IMG/VR virus record: IMGVR_UViG_3300013306_000002
Location: 18,647 to 82,646 of that record
Length of the DNA stretch: 64,000 nucleotides
Direction: 5' to 3' (one strand)
DNA from: a virus
The notes under the pieces are model-generated. The model did no database searches, was not told the origin of the DNA, and saw only the letters and a program-made list of their open reading frames with translations. The position numbers and the translations under genes were made by a program. Below are positions 33,303-41,498 of this stretch, piece after piece; the first letter of the stretch is position 1, and each line of letters opens with the position of its first letter.

Positions 33303-34391
33303 TCAGAACGAGTCTGCCATGGCCTTGGCCCGCACGTCTCGCAAGTCGAGCGTCCTTCGTGCCTTACTCACTTCGGCTACGATGTCGCACCCCACCAGCC
33401 AGCGGGCGCTCAGCCGCTGCCCTGAAATCGCGCTGTACTCGCGCAGGAGCGCGAGGTCGTCCATGGTCACCCGATCGGCGACCCAGACCGGGATCATCGC
33501 GCTGAGCGCGTTCTGGTGGCTCCTGTCGAATGCCGGGTCCCACCTGCCCTGGGACAGTTCCCGGATGATCTCCGCAGCGGTGAACGGAGGCACCAGCGCA
33601 AGCACGGGTCGCGCCCCTCTCCCCCCCTCCCCCTCTCCGGAAGAGATCAGATCCTCCGGGATCCGGGATCCGGGATCCGGGATCCTGTTGGTATCCGATA
33701 CGGTATCGGATACGGTTTCCGGAGCCCTGATTTCTTTCGGTTGACGCAAGATGGCAGAGTTATCCACAGATGGCTGTGGATTCTGTGAACAACCTGCTCC
33801 ATGCTGCGGAGCGATACCGTTTCCAGACCCCGAAGCAGTCGCAAAGAGAGATGGCTGAACGGAAGTCCCGGTGTCCGAATCGGCCAGACGTCGGACGCCG
33901 CGGCGCCGCGGTTGCGGGACCACGATGGTCGCGAACGTCTCCTGCCATGCGGACTGGTGATGCGAGCTCATGGTCTTGCCTGATGCCCGGGATCCTTCGT
34001 CGCAGATCCACGCAAGCAACTTCACATGGCTGTCGCGGACGGGGCACTGCGGCACCGTCCGGAACTTCGTCCACCACCCCAGGATCACCTTGCCGTTAGA
34101 TGGGTACTCGCCCGCATCGGGGAGTTCGCAGAGACGCAAGACGCGGAGTTTGGCATCGTATTCGACGAGTTCACGCTGGAGCAGCTTGTCGAGCGCGTCG
34201 ATGACATCGTCAGGCGGGAGGCGAGCAGCATCAGCCATCGATGGAATGCCGCCGTGCCAGAGCCCGGGAACATGCCGCTTGGCTTCAGCGGAGGTGTAGA
34301 GCGCCAACCACAGGACACGCGGCAACGGGGCTAGGTCGGTCCATGGCTCCCAGTCCCACAGCGAGGAACCCAGCCGGGTGAAGGCCGTCAT
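33303..34391 (-). CDS. Replication-initiator-like protein (362 aa) containing an origin-like repeat region
   Basis: The N-terminal ~135 residues (LPRVLWLALYTSAEAKRHVPGLWHGG, MADAARLPPDDVIDALDKLLQRELVEYD, LRVLRLCELP) read as a winged-helix domain like those of phage primosomal or initiator proteins. A long low-complexity linker (~165-265) is encoded by the repeat cluster at 33652-33790. The C-terminal ~90 residues are helical (HQNALSAMIPVWVADRVTMDDL), possibly for helicase loading. The arrangement resembles lambdoid initiator genes whose origin lies inside the gene. The identity is inferred from architecture, not from strong motifs. Confidence 0.55.
   Translation of the reverse strand: MTAFTRLGSSLWDWEPWTDLAPLPRVLWLALYTSAEAKRHVPGLWHGGIPSMADAARLPPDDVIDALDKLLQRELVEYDAKLRVLRLCELPDAGEYPSNGKVILGWWTKFRTVPQCPVRDSHVKLLAWICDEGSRASGKTMSSHHQSAWQETFATIVVPQPRRRGVRRLADSDTGTSVQPSLFATASGSGNGIAPQHGAGCSQNPQPSVDNSAILRQPKEIRAPETVSDTVSDTNRIPDPGSRIPEDLISSGEGEGGRGARPVLALVPPFTAAEIIRELSQGRWDPAFDRSHQNALSAMIPVWVADRVTMDDLALLREYSAISGQRLSARWLVGCDIVAEVSKARRTLDLRDVRAKAMADSF
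33652..33790. other. Candidate replication origin: iteron-like repeats, palindrome and DnaA-box pair
   Basis: Tandem 7-mers ATCCGGG occur at 33661, 33668 and 33675, flanked by ATCC units. TATCCGATA (33692-33700) and TATCGGATA (33704-33712) form an inverted repeat around CGG. TTATCCACA (33760-33768) is an exact DnaA box, and it forms an 8-bp inverted repeat (ATCCACAG-ATGG-CTGTGGAT, 33762-33781) with a degenerate partner. All lie inside the initiator-like gene, in its low-complexity linker. Confidence 0.5.
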
Positions 34392-34777
34392 TTCTTCCTC
34401 GGGCGATGCCGTCGCGACGCCACTCCCATGAGGCGTCCGTCGGGCGTCCGCTCGTTGAAAAGTCTGTTCTTGACGTCGGTGAGGTGCGAGATCTCGCCGT
34501 TTAGGCGAGTTATCGTCTCATTCATTCGCGCGAGGATCCGGTTCCCCTCGTCGATCTTGGCGTCGACCGCGCCCTCTTGTCGCTTTCGCCACGCGACCAG
34601 TTCTTCACGATACTCACACAGCTTCCTTATGTACCACCACGGATCAACAGCCTTCCCGCAATCATCGCAACTGAGTTCCGCTGCCTTGAATGAGACCGTG
34701 ACATTGTCATGGTCGCAGGTTTCCTGCTGCCGTCGACGCAGGCGTGGGATCAGATCGATGATCTTCGCTTCATCCAT
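34388..34777 (-). CDS. Zinc-ribbon plus coiled-coil protein (129 aa)
   Basis: The N-terminal part has CDHD...LSCDDCGKAVDPWWYIRKL (a CxxC knuckle), then a coiled coil (AKIDEGNRILARMNETITRLNGE) and a basic tail (SRRHRPRKK). It overlaps the initiator-like gene by ATGA and may be a replication partner or accessory protein. Confidence 0.55.
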   Translation of the reverse strand: MDEAKIIDLIPRLRRRQQETCDHDNVTVSFKAAELSCDDCGKAVDPWWYIRKLCEYREELVAWRKRQEGAVDAKIDEGNRILARMNETITRLNGEISHLTDVKNRLFNERTPDGRLMGVASRRHRPRKK

Positions 34778-34919
34778 CGACCATGCCTCCAGTGCCCGGG
34801 GGCTCCGGAAAGTCGGCGCCCTCGACGGGCGCGTAGTACGTGCCGTCGAGCATCGCCAACCCTATTCCGAGGAGATCGTACCAGTAGATGAAGTAGGCCA
34901 GGACATGCAGGCGCCACAT
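34770..34919 (-). CDS. Small membrane peptide (49 aa)
   Basis: From ATG 34919 the frame encodes WRLHVLAYFIYWYDLLGIGLAM, a single hydrophobic segment, then an acidic/Pro/Gly tail (YYAPVEGADFPEPPGTGG). The TGA at 34770-34772 overlaps the start of the next gene. No ribosome site is obvious. Confidence 0.4.
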   Translation of the reverse strand: MWRLHVLAYFIYWYDLLGIGLAMLDGTYYAPVEGADFPEPPGTGGMVDG

Positions 34920-35039
34920 GGCAACCAACAGTACGCCACCCGCGACGTAGATCGTGCGTTCTCGTCACTGGTGGCGTGTTATGCGGCACGCTGGACAGCC
35001 GCACAGCACCACCTGTAGCGTGTCAGGTCGTCGACCACC

Positions 35040-35801
35040 CTACAAATCAACGACGGCAATGTGACCAGGATCCGTGATCACCCAGTGATCCCCGTCGGCG
35101 CGGTGGACGAGCCCTAGGTTTCCAGCGTGGATGTCGCCGAAAAAGATGTGCTGGGCGCGGTAGGTCTCAACGAGGCCATCGCCGAGCTCGCGCAGTTCTG
35201 GCACCTGAGTCTGTCTGGCCATCTGCTCGCACGTCTCCAGCCACGCCGCGATCGTACGACGCATTACCTCGTGCGGTCGTCCTCCCTGTCCAAGTCCATT
35301 GATTGCCTTGTAAGCCTCTTGTGCCGCGTCCCACTGCGTATTGATGAGCAACATGGCGCGATCACCTTGCCGTGAATTATCGGTGCGCTGGTCGAAGAAG
35401 ACATCGATCTGGCCGACGTAAGCCGCGCTTTCGCGCCAGAGCAAATAGACCTGCGCGCCCTTCTGATCCAGTGCGCCCTCGGGACGGATCGCCATGTAGT
35501 AGCGCACGCAGATCGGCCTTTCGAGCGTACCGGCCAACTCGGCGGCGAACTCCGCCTCGGTGTCGTCGGCCGTCATCTTCAAGACCACCTGGTCGTCGAG
35601 CGTCGGGAAGACGCATCCATACTTGCCGCACCCGTATTCTCGGACGCTCGCTTCTACGACCTCACCGTCGATGGGTACGATGTCCTGGAACCGGGGCAAC
35701 CATCGCGCAGGCACGCCCATGCCGCTGAGGGAATCGTACGTATCGGCGATGATCTTCGTGGCCCAGGGCGGATTGGGGACCATGCGAGAAGCGCGGGGCA
35801 T
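35040..35801 (-). CDS. Protein-kinase-like protein (253 aa)
   Basis: A nucleotide-binding loop (YGCGKYGCVF, 56-65), VVLKM with Lys75, and nearby acidic residues (E82-E88) form an N-lobe. The C-lobe has IFFGDIHAGNLG with Asp223 and Asn228 in the catalytic loop, and WVITDPGHIAVVDL with Asp244 in the place of DFG. These are the Lys-Asp-Asn-Asp set of kinase/aminoglycoside-phosphotransferase folds. The length is about that of a minimal kinase. The substrate is unknown; a protein phosphatase gene lies 1.4 kb away beyond the integrase. The gene is divergent from the integrase with a 21-bp gap. Confidence 0.75.
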   Translation of the reverse strand: MPRASRMVPNPPWATKIIADTYDSLSGMGVPARWLPRFQDIVPIDGEVVEASVREYGCGKYGCVFPTLDDQVVLKMTADDTEAEFAAELAGTLERPICVRYYMAIRPEGALDQKGAQVYLLWRESAAYVGQIDVFFDQRTDNSRQGDRAMLLINTQWDAAQEAYKAINGLGQGGRPHEVMRRTIAAWLETCEQMARQTQVPELRELGDGLVETYRAQHIFFGDIHAGNLGLVHRADGDHWVITDPGHIAVVDL

Positions 35802-35822
35802 GGTGGTATCCTACAGCGGACG

Positions 35823-36671
35823 ATGGAGATCACGGACGAAAACCTGGGCAAGTTCAAGGCGTGGCTCCTTGAGCGAGGGCGCACCGAAGGTACCGCCGAC
35901 GCCTACGTCACGAACCTCCGCAGTTGCGCGGGCGATCGCAAGGGGCTGACTCACCGCCTCGTCGCAGGCGATCTTTCACCCAACTCCCTCCGCACGAACC
36001 TCGCGGCACTGAGATCCTGGGCGGTCTTCATCGAAGATCCCAGGCTCAGCAAGCGCCTGGGAGACATCCGCTTGCCGCCAGCGCGCCGCATCCACACCAA
36101 ACAGCCCTTGGCGATCGATATCCTGCGGAAGCTGATCAAGCACCTACAAGTCTGCCGAATGCCTTCGGAAGCCATGCGTCAAGTCTTACTTATCATGGCC
36201 ATCCGAGGCTTCCGGTCGGGCGATGTCCTTCGTCTACGACGGACCGAGATCCAGCGCGCGCTTGACACCGGCAAGTTGGTTTACGAGGGGAAGGGCCGAA
36301 AGCGCCTGGAGTTCGCGGCACAGCCGTTCCGCACTCAACTCGAGGCCCTGATTCAGATCAGGGGCTGGGACCGGGTGAGGGATCTGATCGCGCACTCCCG
36401 AGATCCCAAGGTGGCCAGTGTCAAGGTTTGGCGCGCCGCGCGGCGCGCGGCGAACGAGGTCGGCGTTCCCGACATGAACCCCCACCGCTTCCGCCACACC
36501 TTCGCAACCCGCTATCTCGAGCAGCTGCGCGGAGATCCCAACGCGATCATCAAGCTCCAGAAGTACATGGGGTGGGAATCCATGAATACGGCCGCGCGCT
36601 ACGTGGATGCGGTGTCACAGGACGAACTCGATGCTATCGGGGCCGGGTTGGTGTCCGGGCTCTTGGACTGA
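35823..36671 (+). CDS. Tyrosine recombinase/integrase (282 aa)
   Basis: An N-terminal SAM-like domain (NLGKFKAWLLERGRTEGTADAYVTNL) precedes the catalytic core. The core has RGFRSGDVLRL (Arg131), a Lys-containing turn (EGKGRKRL), HRFRHTFATRYLE (His221, Arg224), MGWESMNTAARYVD with Trp in the usual last His position, and nucleophile Tyr260. It could integrate the genome, resolve multimers or invert DNA. No att core could be recognised nearby. Codon use resembles its neighbours. Confidence 0.92.
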   Translation: MEITDENLGKFKAWLLERGRTEGTADAYVTNLRSCAGDRKGLTHRLVAGDLSPNSLRTNLAALRSWAVFIEDPRLSKRLGDIRLPPARRIHTKQPLAIDILRKLIKHLQVCRMPSEAMRQVLLIMAIRGFRSGDVLRLRRTEIQRALDTGKLVYEGKGRKRLEFAAQPFRTQLEALIQIRGWDRVRDLIAHSRDPKVASVKVWRAARRAANEVGVPDMNPHRFRHTFATRYLEQLRGDPNAIIKLQKYMGWESMNTAARYVDAVSQDELDAIGAGLVSGLLD

Positions 36672-36900
36672 GGTTCTGGCACCACGCAGTCCTTCGTGGC
36701 CTCATCGACGATACTGGCCATCGACTGTCCGGTCTCCTCGCTGCGCTTCTGACCACTCCACTCCGTAAGCGCAAGAAGAACGCCGTGATCGAGCCGCTAC
36801 CCGTAGCGTGCAGCAAACCACTGCACCGCCATGCGAGACATGGATCTGACCGTCCGGATTGGGTACCCTGCAGGAGATGCCACCATCGAGATCTGCCGTG

Positions 36901-37248
36901 ATGAACGACGATCCACCACCCACCCAGGAGAAGTGGGTGGATCTGGATCCTCCCTTGCGCAACTCTGATCAACTCGTGGCCGTGTTTTCGCAATGTCGAT
37001 GGGACGGGAGGATCACGTTCGCGATCCACCGGGAGTTCGAGCGCTACGACTACAAGACCGGAGAGACCCACATTCTCAAGACCTCCTTCGTTCCGGAAAG
37101 TCTCACGGCCTCGTACGCGGCGATCTTGCAACTTGCGCTGCAGCACATCGAGAAGCTCAAGGGTGAGCGCCTCGCCGGAAAGCTACCCTACCCGGAGGGT
37201 GGGGTGGAATCAGAATCCAGGCGCCGCCGGCGTCGCCCGGCCGGATGA
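36901..37248 (+). CDS. Hypothetical protein (115 aa)
   Basis: ATG 36901 is preferred; in-frame alternatives are ATG 36877 and TTG 36859. The product has a beta-rich core (QLVAVFSQCRWDGRITFAIHREFERYDY) and an Arg-rich tail (ESRRRRRRPAG). The 229 bp between the integrase stop and this gene hold no convincing gene. Its stop overlaps the phosphatase start. Confidence 0.5.
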   Translation: MNDDPPPTQEKWVDLDPPLRNSDQLVAVFSQCRWDGRITFAIHREFERYDYKTGETHILKTSFVPESLTASYAAILQLALQHIEKLKGERLAGKLPYPEGGVESESRRRRRRPAG

Positions 37249-37832
37249 CTGGTTGTATCGCGCCCGGGGCGGGCAATCTGCGATGCCCGGAACCCCGGGA
37301 GCCCGGGAGCCTGTTCTGCAGGGCCCACGAGAACGCCCCTGCCCCGCAACGCGGCGGCTGGCTATCGGCTGAGCGCCGGAGACGCAAGATGGCGGCACAC
37401 CACGAGCAGCGACTCGACGCGTCTAACGTGGCCACTCGCCTGTGGGTGGGCGGCAGGCCACCATTTGACCGCGATCTGCCAGAGTTCGATGTCCTGGTGC
37501 TGTGCGCTCAGGAACTCCAGCCCCGCGAGCTCGCCTTCCACGGGCGCGTGCTGCGTTGCCCCATCCCCGATGGCACACTTGACCACCAGGAATTGACACG
37601 GGCCGTGCTCACGGCCAAGGATGTCGGCGATGAACTCCTGGCCGGTCGGCGTGTTTTTGTGACCTGTGCGATGGGCCTCAACCGATCGGCGCTCGTGGCC
37701 GCACTGGCACTGGCCCGCGCGACCAAAATGACCGCCCCGGAGATTATCGGGCGAATCCGCCAGCGTAGACATGCCACCGCACTCTACAACGCGCACTTTC
37801 AGGAGATCATCAAGCGCTTAGTGCGCCGATAG
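37245..37832 (+). CDS. Dual-specificity/tyrosine phosphatase (195 aa)
   Basis: VFVTCAMGLNRSALVAALALA contains the CX5R signature (Cys141, Arg147) of the PTP superfamily. A candidate general acid Asp lies in CPIPDGTLD (109-113). WVGGRPPF and FDVLVLCAQE fit the dual-specificity fold. The N-terminal 30 residues carry a C-x9-C-x10-C-x2-H zinc-like motif also seen in the J-domain protein at 40256-40828. It could reverse phosphorylation by the nearby kinase-like protein. Confidence 0.8.
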   Translation: MTGCIAPGAGNLRCPEPREPGSLFCRAHENAPAPQRGGWLSAERRRRKMAAHHEQRLDASNVATRLWVGGRPPFDRDLPEFDVLVLCAQELQPRELAFHGRVLRCPIPDGTLDHQELTRAVLTAKDVGDELLAGRRVFVTCAMGLNRSALVAALALARATKMTAPEIIGRIRQRRHATALYNAHFQEIIKRLVRR

Positions 37833-37835
37833 TCT

Positions 37836-38192
37836 TTACGGGAAGGCGATGTTGGTGTTGTAGCTCGCCAGGAGCGTGTTCCCCTGGGATATCGAGATGC
37901 CACCGGTGCTCTGAAGGAAGCTGGCCATCCAGCAGAGGCCGTAGAGCGCCTTGGCCGCCTGAGTGAGTTGAGTGAGCGTGATGTTGACTGCGGGCAACTG
38001 GTTCGCGATCGCGGAGAGCACCGTCAACCAGTTACTGACCGGATGGGAGTCCGGCTGCGACTCCGGGAACAGCGGTAGATTCTGAGAGCAAAAAACGGTG
38101 AGTACGTTCTTGACCTGATTCGCAATCGACCGCAGTGCCAGGTTGTCATACGACTGCCCAGCTGCCGCCGCGAGGGAAGTTGCAAAGGTCAT
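37836..38192 (-). CDS. Hypothetical protein of the second virion-type cluster (118 aa)
   Basis: The product is Ala/Leu/Asn-rich and mostly helical (LRSIANQVKNVLTVFCSQNLPLF, LTVLSAIANQLPAVNITLTQL), with two moderately hydrophobic segments and a polar C-terminus. It is the last gene of the leftward cluster running from ParB through transglycosylase. Convergent with the phosphatase. No family is recognised. Confidence 0.5.
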   Translation of the reverse strand: MTFATSLAAAAGQSYDNLALRSIANQVKNVLTVFCSQNLPLFPESQPDSHPVSNWLTVLSAIANQLPAVNITLTQLTQAAKALYGLCWMASFLQSTGGISISQGNTLLASYNTNIAFP

Positions 38193-38974
38193 GACTCGTC
38201 CTGGTCGGCTACATCGATTCGCAGGGGCGCCGGTCCTCCGTTGTTAAGCGAGAAGACCAACGCGTCAAACATCCCGTCGACTGTGGCGCGGATGATTTTC
38301 CGCACCGATGCCCCTGGGGCCACCACCGCTGGCGCCAGGATCGTCGTCTCCTGGTGGAAAGGGTTCACGCTGCTATCATCCGTAATGGCGTAGTTGACGG
38401 CGCTGATCCCGAACGTGTTGGGCGACACGTTATTACGGTTCGTGAAGTTCACGAACGCGTAGCGCCTTCCGTAATAGGGAACGACGATGTAGAGCACGTG
38501 GCCACCGGGCACCACGTAGTTTTGGAACACAAACTCCTTGTTGATTCTGGGCGGGACCACGGAGGCGAGCGGCGTAAAATACTGGACCACATCGAGCAGT
38601 GGAGGAACGAACTGGATCGTATCCCCTGCGACGGCGGCGCTGGGCCTGAAGTTTGGATCGTAGATGTCGTCCGACCAGAATAGGATCCTCCCGGGGCGAC
38701 CAGCGGGAACGTACTGGGCATCGTTGCGCGCGTTGACGAGACCCGTGAATGATCGGGTGGGCGAGATCGTCATAAACTGCATGAACGTCGGCACCTGATC
38801 ATCGAAGTACGCCATGTTGACGTTGGCGATGTCGCTATTGGGGCCCACGCAGAAGGCATGGCCACCCTGGTCAGACTCGTAGATGTCCCCAGGCGATGAG
38901 AGTGGCGTGTTCAGGCGAAAAAACCCGTAGTTGTTGACGGAGTAGGGTGTGGCTTGCGGTTGAGGAAAGGACAT
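38189..38974 (-). CDS. Beta-rich putative virion protein (261 aa)
   Basis: ATG 38974 overlaps the preceding stop (TGATG). The sequence is aromatic and beta-rich (YGFFRLNTPLSSPG, RILFWSDDIYD, EFVFQNYVVPGGHVLYIVVPYYGRRYAFVNF) and ends with KIIRATVDGMFDALVFSLNNG. There are no catalytic motifs. The size and strand pattern fit a capsid, spike or vertex protein. It is one of two capsid-type candidates, together with the gene at 15323. Confidence 0.45.
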   Translation of the reverse strand: MSFPQPQATPYSVNNYGFFRLNTPLSSPGDIYESDQGGHAFCVGPNSDIANVNMAYFDDQVPTFMQFMTISPTRSFTGLVNARNDAQYVPAGRPGRILFWSDDIYDPNFRPSAAVAGDTIQFVPPLLDVVQYFTPLASVVPPRINKEFVFQNYVVPGGHVLYIVVPYYGRRYAFVNFTNRNNVSPNTFGISAVNYAITDDSSVNPFHQETTILAPAVVAPGASVRKIIRATVDGMFDALVFSLNNGGPAPLRIDVADQDES

Positions 38975-39447
38975 CAGCGACCCGACTTTCCACTGGAAAG
39001 CATGGTCGCCGGGGCGGCCGGGACAACCCCCGAGGCCGCGCCCGCGAGACCCGTGATGGTCTCGAGCCACGGGTACGCTTCCACCAGGACCGCCACCGGG
39101 TTCACGCTGGTTGCGGCGATGTAGAGTCGATGCCCCTTCGCCACGTTGAAGGCGGTCGGCACGCCAGTTTGCAGGAGCTGACCGCGCCCCGAGAGAACTG
39201 GCGTTAGGTTGGCGTGTTGCCCGACCGCCACCGGGCCGGCCGTCTTGAGTGTCAGCGTGACCTTGGCCCACATTCGGTCAGCGTTGTACAGGATGTGCGT
39301 GCCGCCAATCTTGGTCAGGTATGTGGACACCTCGTTGCGATTCTCGGCGTCGCCCGTTGTGGCGGCCGGGGCCCTGGCCTGTGCCACGCTGGGGTTCAGC
39401 GAGACTGGAGCGAGTTTGTTGGAGCGGGGCGGGGCTGGCACGTTCAC
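38974..39447 (-). CDS. Small beta-barrel-like putative virion protein (157 aa)
   Basis: The start is GTG 39447, overlapping the transglycosylase stop (GTGA). A disordered Pro/Ala N-terminus precedes short strands (GGTHILYN, WAKVTLTLKTAGPVAVGQHANL, HRLYIAATSVNPVAVLVEAYPW) and a Gly/Ala/Pro-rich tail. It resembles small decoration or penton-type proteins. A perfect palindromic copy of the dispersed site lies in its 3' end (38986-39000). Confidence 0.45.
   Translation of the reverse strand: MNVPAPPRSNKLAPVSLNPSVAQARAPAATTGDAENRNEVSTYLTKIGGTHILYNADRMWAKVTLTLKTAGPVAVGQHANLTPVLSGRGQLLQTGVPTAFNVAKGHRLYIAATSVNPVAVLVEAYPWLETITGLAGAASGVVPAAPATMLSSGKSGR
38986..39000. repeat. Dispersed 15-bp site, fully palindromic copy
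   Basis: CTTTCCACTGGAAAG is a perfect palindrome around its central base and differs from the consensus by one base. It lies at the boundary of two putative virion genes. The symmetry argues for a dimeric binding protein. Confidence 0.65.
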
Positions 39448-40175
39448 CTCTTCAAGAGGAGCAGGTACCCCAGAATGAGAGCACCGACGGTGATCATGAT
39501 GGTACCAGAAAGCGGCTCGGTGAAATAGGGGGCGGCGTCATCCGGGATGGTGTACGGGCCGACCGGCGGGTCCGGGATTAGGATTGGCGGTCCGCTCAAC
39601 CCGGAAGAGACCGCCTGGCCGATCGCCCACTGCCGGTCGATGTCGAGTACGCGCGCGGCGACTTTTGTGGCGCTCTGACTTCCGAGCGGGACCGCGCCGC
39701 TCGAGGCCGTCCACTTTGCGATGTCGTGATAGACGTCGCCCGTCGTTAATCCACCGAGCGCAGCCTGGGCGAACTGCGCGAGTTGATGGGAACCAGCACG
39801 TCCCACCGCGAATGCTAGGCGTGCCAGCTTCCAGGAATCGTCTGTTCCGAGAATCGCCTCAGGGAAGGTAAGCATCCAGAGAACGGCCTCGAGTTCGTAC
39901 TCGAGCACGCCGATGGCAATGTTGGATTCCGGATCCATGCGGGCACCCGCGTCGAGGCTGAACAGTGGCGGTACATATGCCGCTACCTGCATGAACCCAA
40001 CCTCTCCAAGCGTCGGGTCGCCGGGCGCCCCGAAGTTACCGCCGCTCTCGTGCAGGATGATCGAGGCAACCCAGCCGGCCGGCAGCCCACCGCGGTACCT
40101 GTCGATCCATACCCCGAGCTGGTCGTAGATCGCCTTCGCGCGTGCTACGTCCGCGTCGAAGTTCGGGTCGGCCAC
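39444..40175 (-). CDS. Lytic transglycosylase (SLT-like) with C-terminal TM anchor (243 aa)
   Basis: GWVASIILHESGGNFGA holds the catalytic Glu43 in the H-E-S-G-G-N motif of SLT enzymes, and VGFMQVAAYVPPLF is the GxMQ motif. FAVGRAGSHQLAQFAQAAL follows. The C-terminus is a single membrane segment (SGTIMITVGALILGYLLLLKR) with a basic end. The enzyme cleaves peptidoglycan during entry or exit. A membrane-anchored transglycosylase within a virion cluster recalls membrane-containing phages such as PRD1 and PM2-like viruses. Confidence 0.8.
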   Translation of the reverse strand: MADPNFDADVARAKAIYDQLGVWIDRYRGGLPAGWVASIILHESGGNFGAPGDPTLGEVGFMQVAAYVPPLFSLDAGARMDPESNIAIGVLEYELEAVLWMLTFPEAILGTDDSWKLARLAFAVGRAGSHQLAQFAQAALGGLTTGDVYHDIAKWTASSGAVPLGSQSATKVAARVLDIDRQWAIGQAVSSGLSGPPILIPDPPVGPYTIPDDAAPYFTEPLSGTIMITVGALILGYLLLLKR

Positions 40176-40255
40176 GGAACGGGAGCGTAACGCGAGGCTG
40201 GCGCGACCGCAACCGCCGCTTCAAATGCCCCAGAAGCGGGGGCGCAAGAAGATGC

Positions 40256-40828
40256 TCACAGCGCCGCCATCAGGACATCCCTGGCCAAGTTGATGTTCGC
40301 CATCTTTTGGGTCGACCCCCCGTGATCCGGGTGATGCTTCTTGACCAGCACGCGGTGCCGCGCCTTGATCTTGTCGGCGTCCAGCAACTCGTGCATCTGG
40401 AACCCCATCACCTGCCGTGCCGCCGCCCGTGCCCTGTGGATCTCGGCCCCGGGGGGTGGTTGCTGCCGATGTCCGCCTGCGTGCGGGATATTCCAGTTCC
40501 ACGGGCGACGGGCGCCTGACTGGGCCCTCCGGTGAGATGCATCCTCCGAGACCCCGGAGATGTCCGGCCGGTAATCGCCCCCGATGCCAGCGACCCACTG
40601 GTTCAGAAACGCCTCCGCCGCGCCCAGGGTGGCCTCCCGGTTGATAGGGTTGCCCTGCAAGAAATCGCTCAGCGAGTCCAGCAGGACCCGCGCCGGCGGT
40701 CTTGGGCGGCTGGCCTCCGCCAGTGACACACGATGCGGCGGGCAGAGCGCTGGGTCGCCCGATCCGTCCATCGGACACCGGCGCGTGCCCTCCTTGTACG
40801 TGCAGCGCGGGACCCTGGCGCGTGGCAT
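40256..40828 (-). CDS. J-domain protein with N-terminal zinc-like motif (190 aa)
   Basis: Start ATG 40828 (MPRARVPRCTYKEGTRRC...ALCPPH) is favoured because the upstream translation lies within the neighbouring gene's region. Residues ~145-190 are a J domain: DADKIKARHRVLVKKHHPDHGGSTQKMANINLARDVL, with the HPD motif that stimulates Hsp70/DnaK. The N-terminal Cys/His motif matches that of the phosphatase gene. It may recruit host DnaK for virion assembly. Confidence 0.8.
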   Translation of the reverse strand: MPRARVPRCTYKEGTRRCPMDGSGDPALCPPHRVSLAEASRPRPPARVLLDSLSDFLQGNPINREATLGAAEAFLNQWVAGIGGDYRPDISGVSEDASHRRAQSGARRPWNWNIPHAGGHRQQPPPGAEIHRARAAARQVMGFQMHELLDADKIKARHRVLVKKHHPDHGGSTQKMANINLARDVLMAAL

Positions 40829-40835
40829 GCCCGGA

Positions 40836-41492
40836 TCACTCGGTCTCGGACGGATCGCCCAGCACAACCTCGGAGGTTGGTGTTGGTGTGGCCGTGCTGG
40901 CGGCGGCTGCGCGGGCGGCGATCTTCTCGGCAAGTCCGCGGTTCACCGGGATAGTGATCGGCGAACGCCGGTTATAGTCGTGCGGGACGGGCGGCTTGGG
41001 TCCGTACACCCCATCGAAGTCGATCGGGGGCACCACGGAGCGACCATCGTCGGCGACCACACATGTCATCGCTCCGTCGATGGGTACTGTGACCACGGAT
41101 CCGTCTGCGCCCTCCGTCGTGGTAGGCGGTGCGCCGTAATCGCGTACCATGCTCGTGTAGTTGGGCGGGAGATTGTCTCCCAAGGCATCCGCGAATATAT
41201 CGCCATCAAGGGTGCCGAACGGCCCTAGCGACTCGACGCCCATGGGCCATTGGGGGGCCACATCAGGGGTCTCCGCGTCGAAGTACGCGCGAGAATCGAA
41301 CGTCGGAGCATCGGTTGGCGCGGCGCCGGGTCGCGACCAGATGTGGCGAACGACAGCGACCACCGTCGTGGACAGCGCATACAGAATGGTCACCCACTTC
41401 GCGACATCTACGAACTGGTCAGGCGGGAGGAGCCCGAACGCACAGAGGGCCAGGATGCCAGCTGTGGTCAGGCCGAAGAACGCGTGTGGCAT
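40836..41492 (-). CDS. Membrane protein, paralogue of next gene (218 aa)
   Basis: Two N-terminal TM segments (FFGLTTAGILALCAFGLLP and WVTILYALSTTVVAVV) are followed by a long soluble tail rich in Pro/Asp. The stretch ALCAFGLLPPDQFVDVAKWVT resembles TLCALGFVAVDQWLDYTKW in the gene just upstream, which suggests duplication. The holin-like two-TM start makes a lysis or virion-membrane role possible. Confidence 0.5.
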   Translation of the reverse strand: MPHAFFGLTTAGILALCAFGLLPPDQFVDVAKWVTILYALSTTVVAVVRHIWSRPGAAPTDAPTFDSRAYFDAETPDVAPQWPMGVESLGPFGTLDGDIFADALGDNLPPNYTSMVRDYGAPPTTTEGADGSVVTVPIDGAMTCVVADDGRSVVPPIDFDGVYGPKPPVPHDYNRRSPITIPVNRGLAEKIAARAAAASTATPTPTSEVVLGDPSETE

Positions 41493-41498
41493 GCTCGG

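Noticed and set aside
36672-36900. Attachment site or tRNA-like sequence next to the integrase.
   Set aside because: I could find no cloverleaf, repeat or recognisable core; without a host sequence no att site can be proposed.
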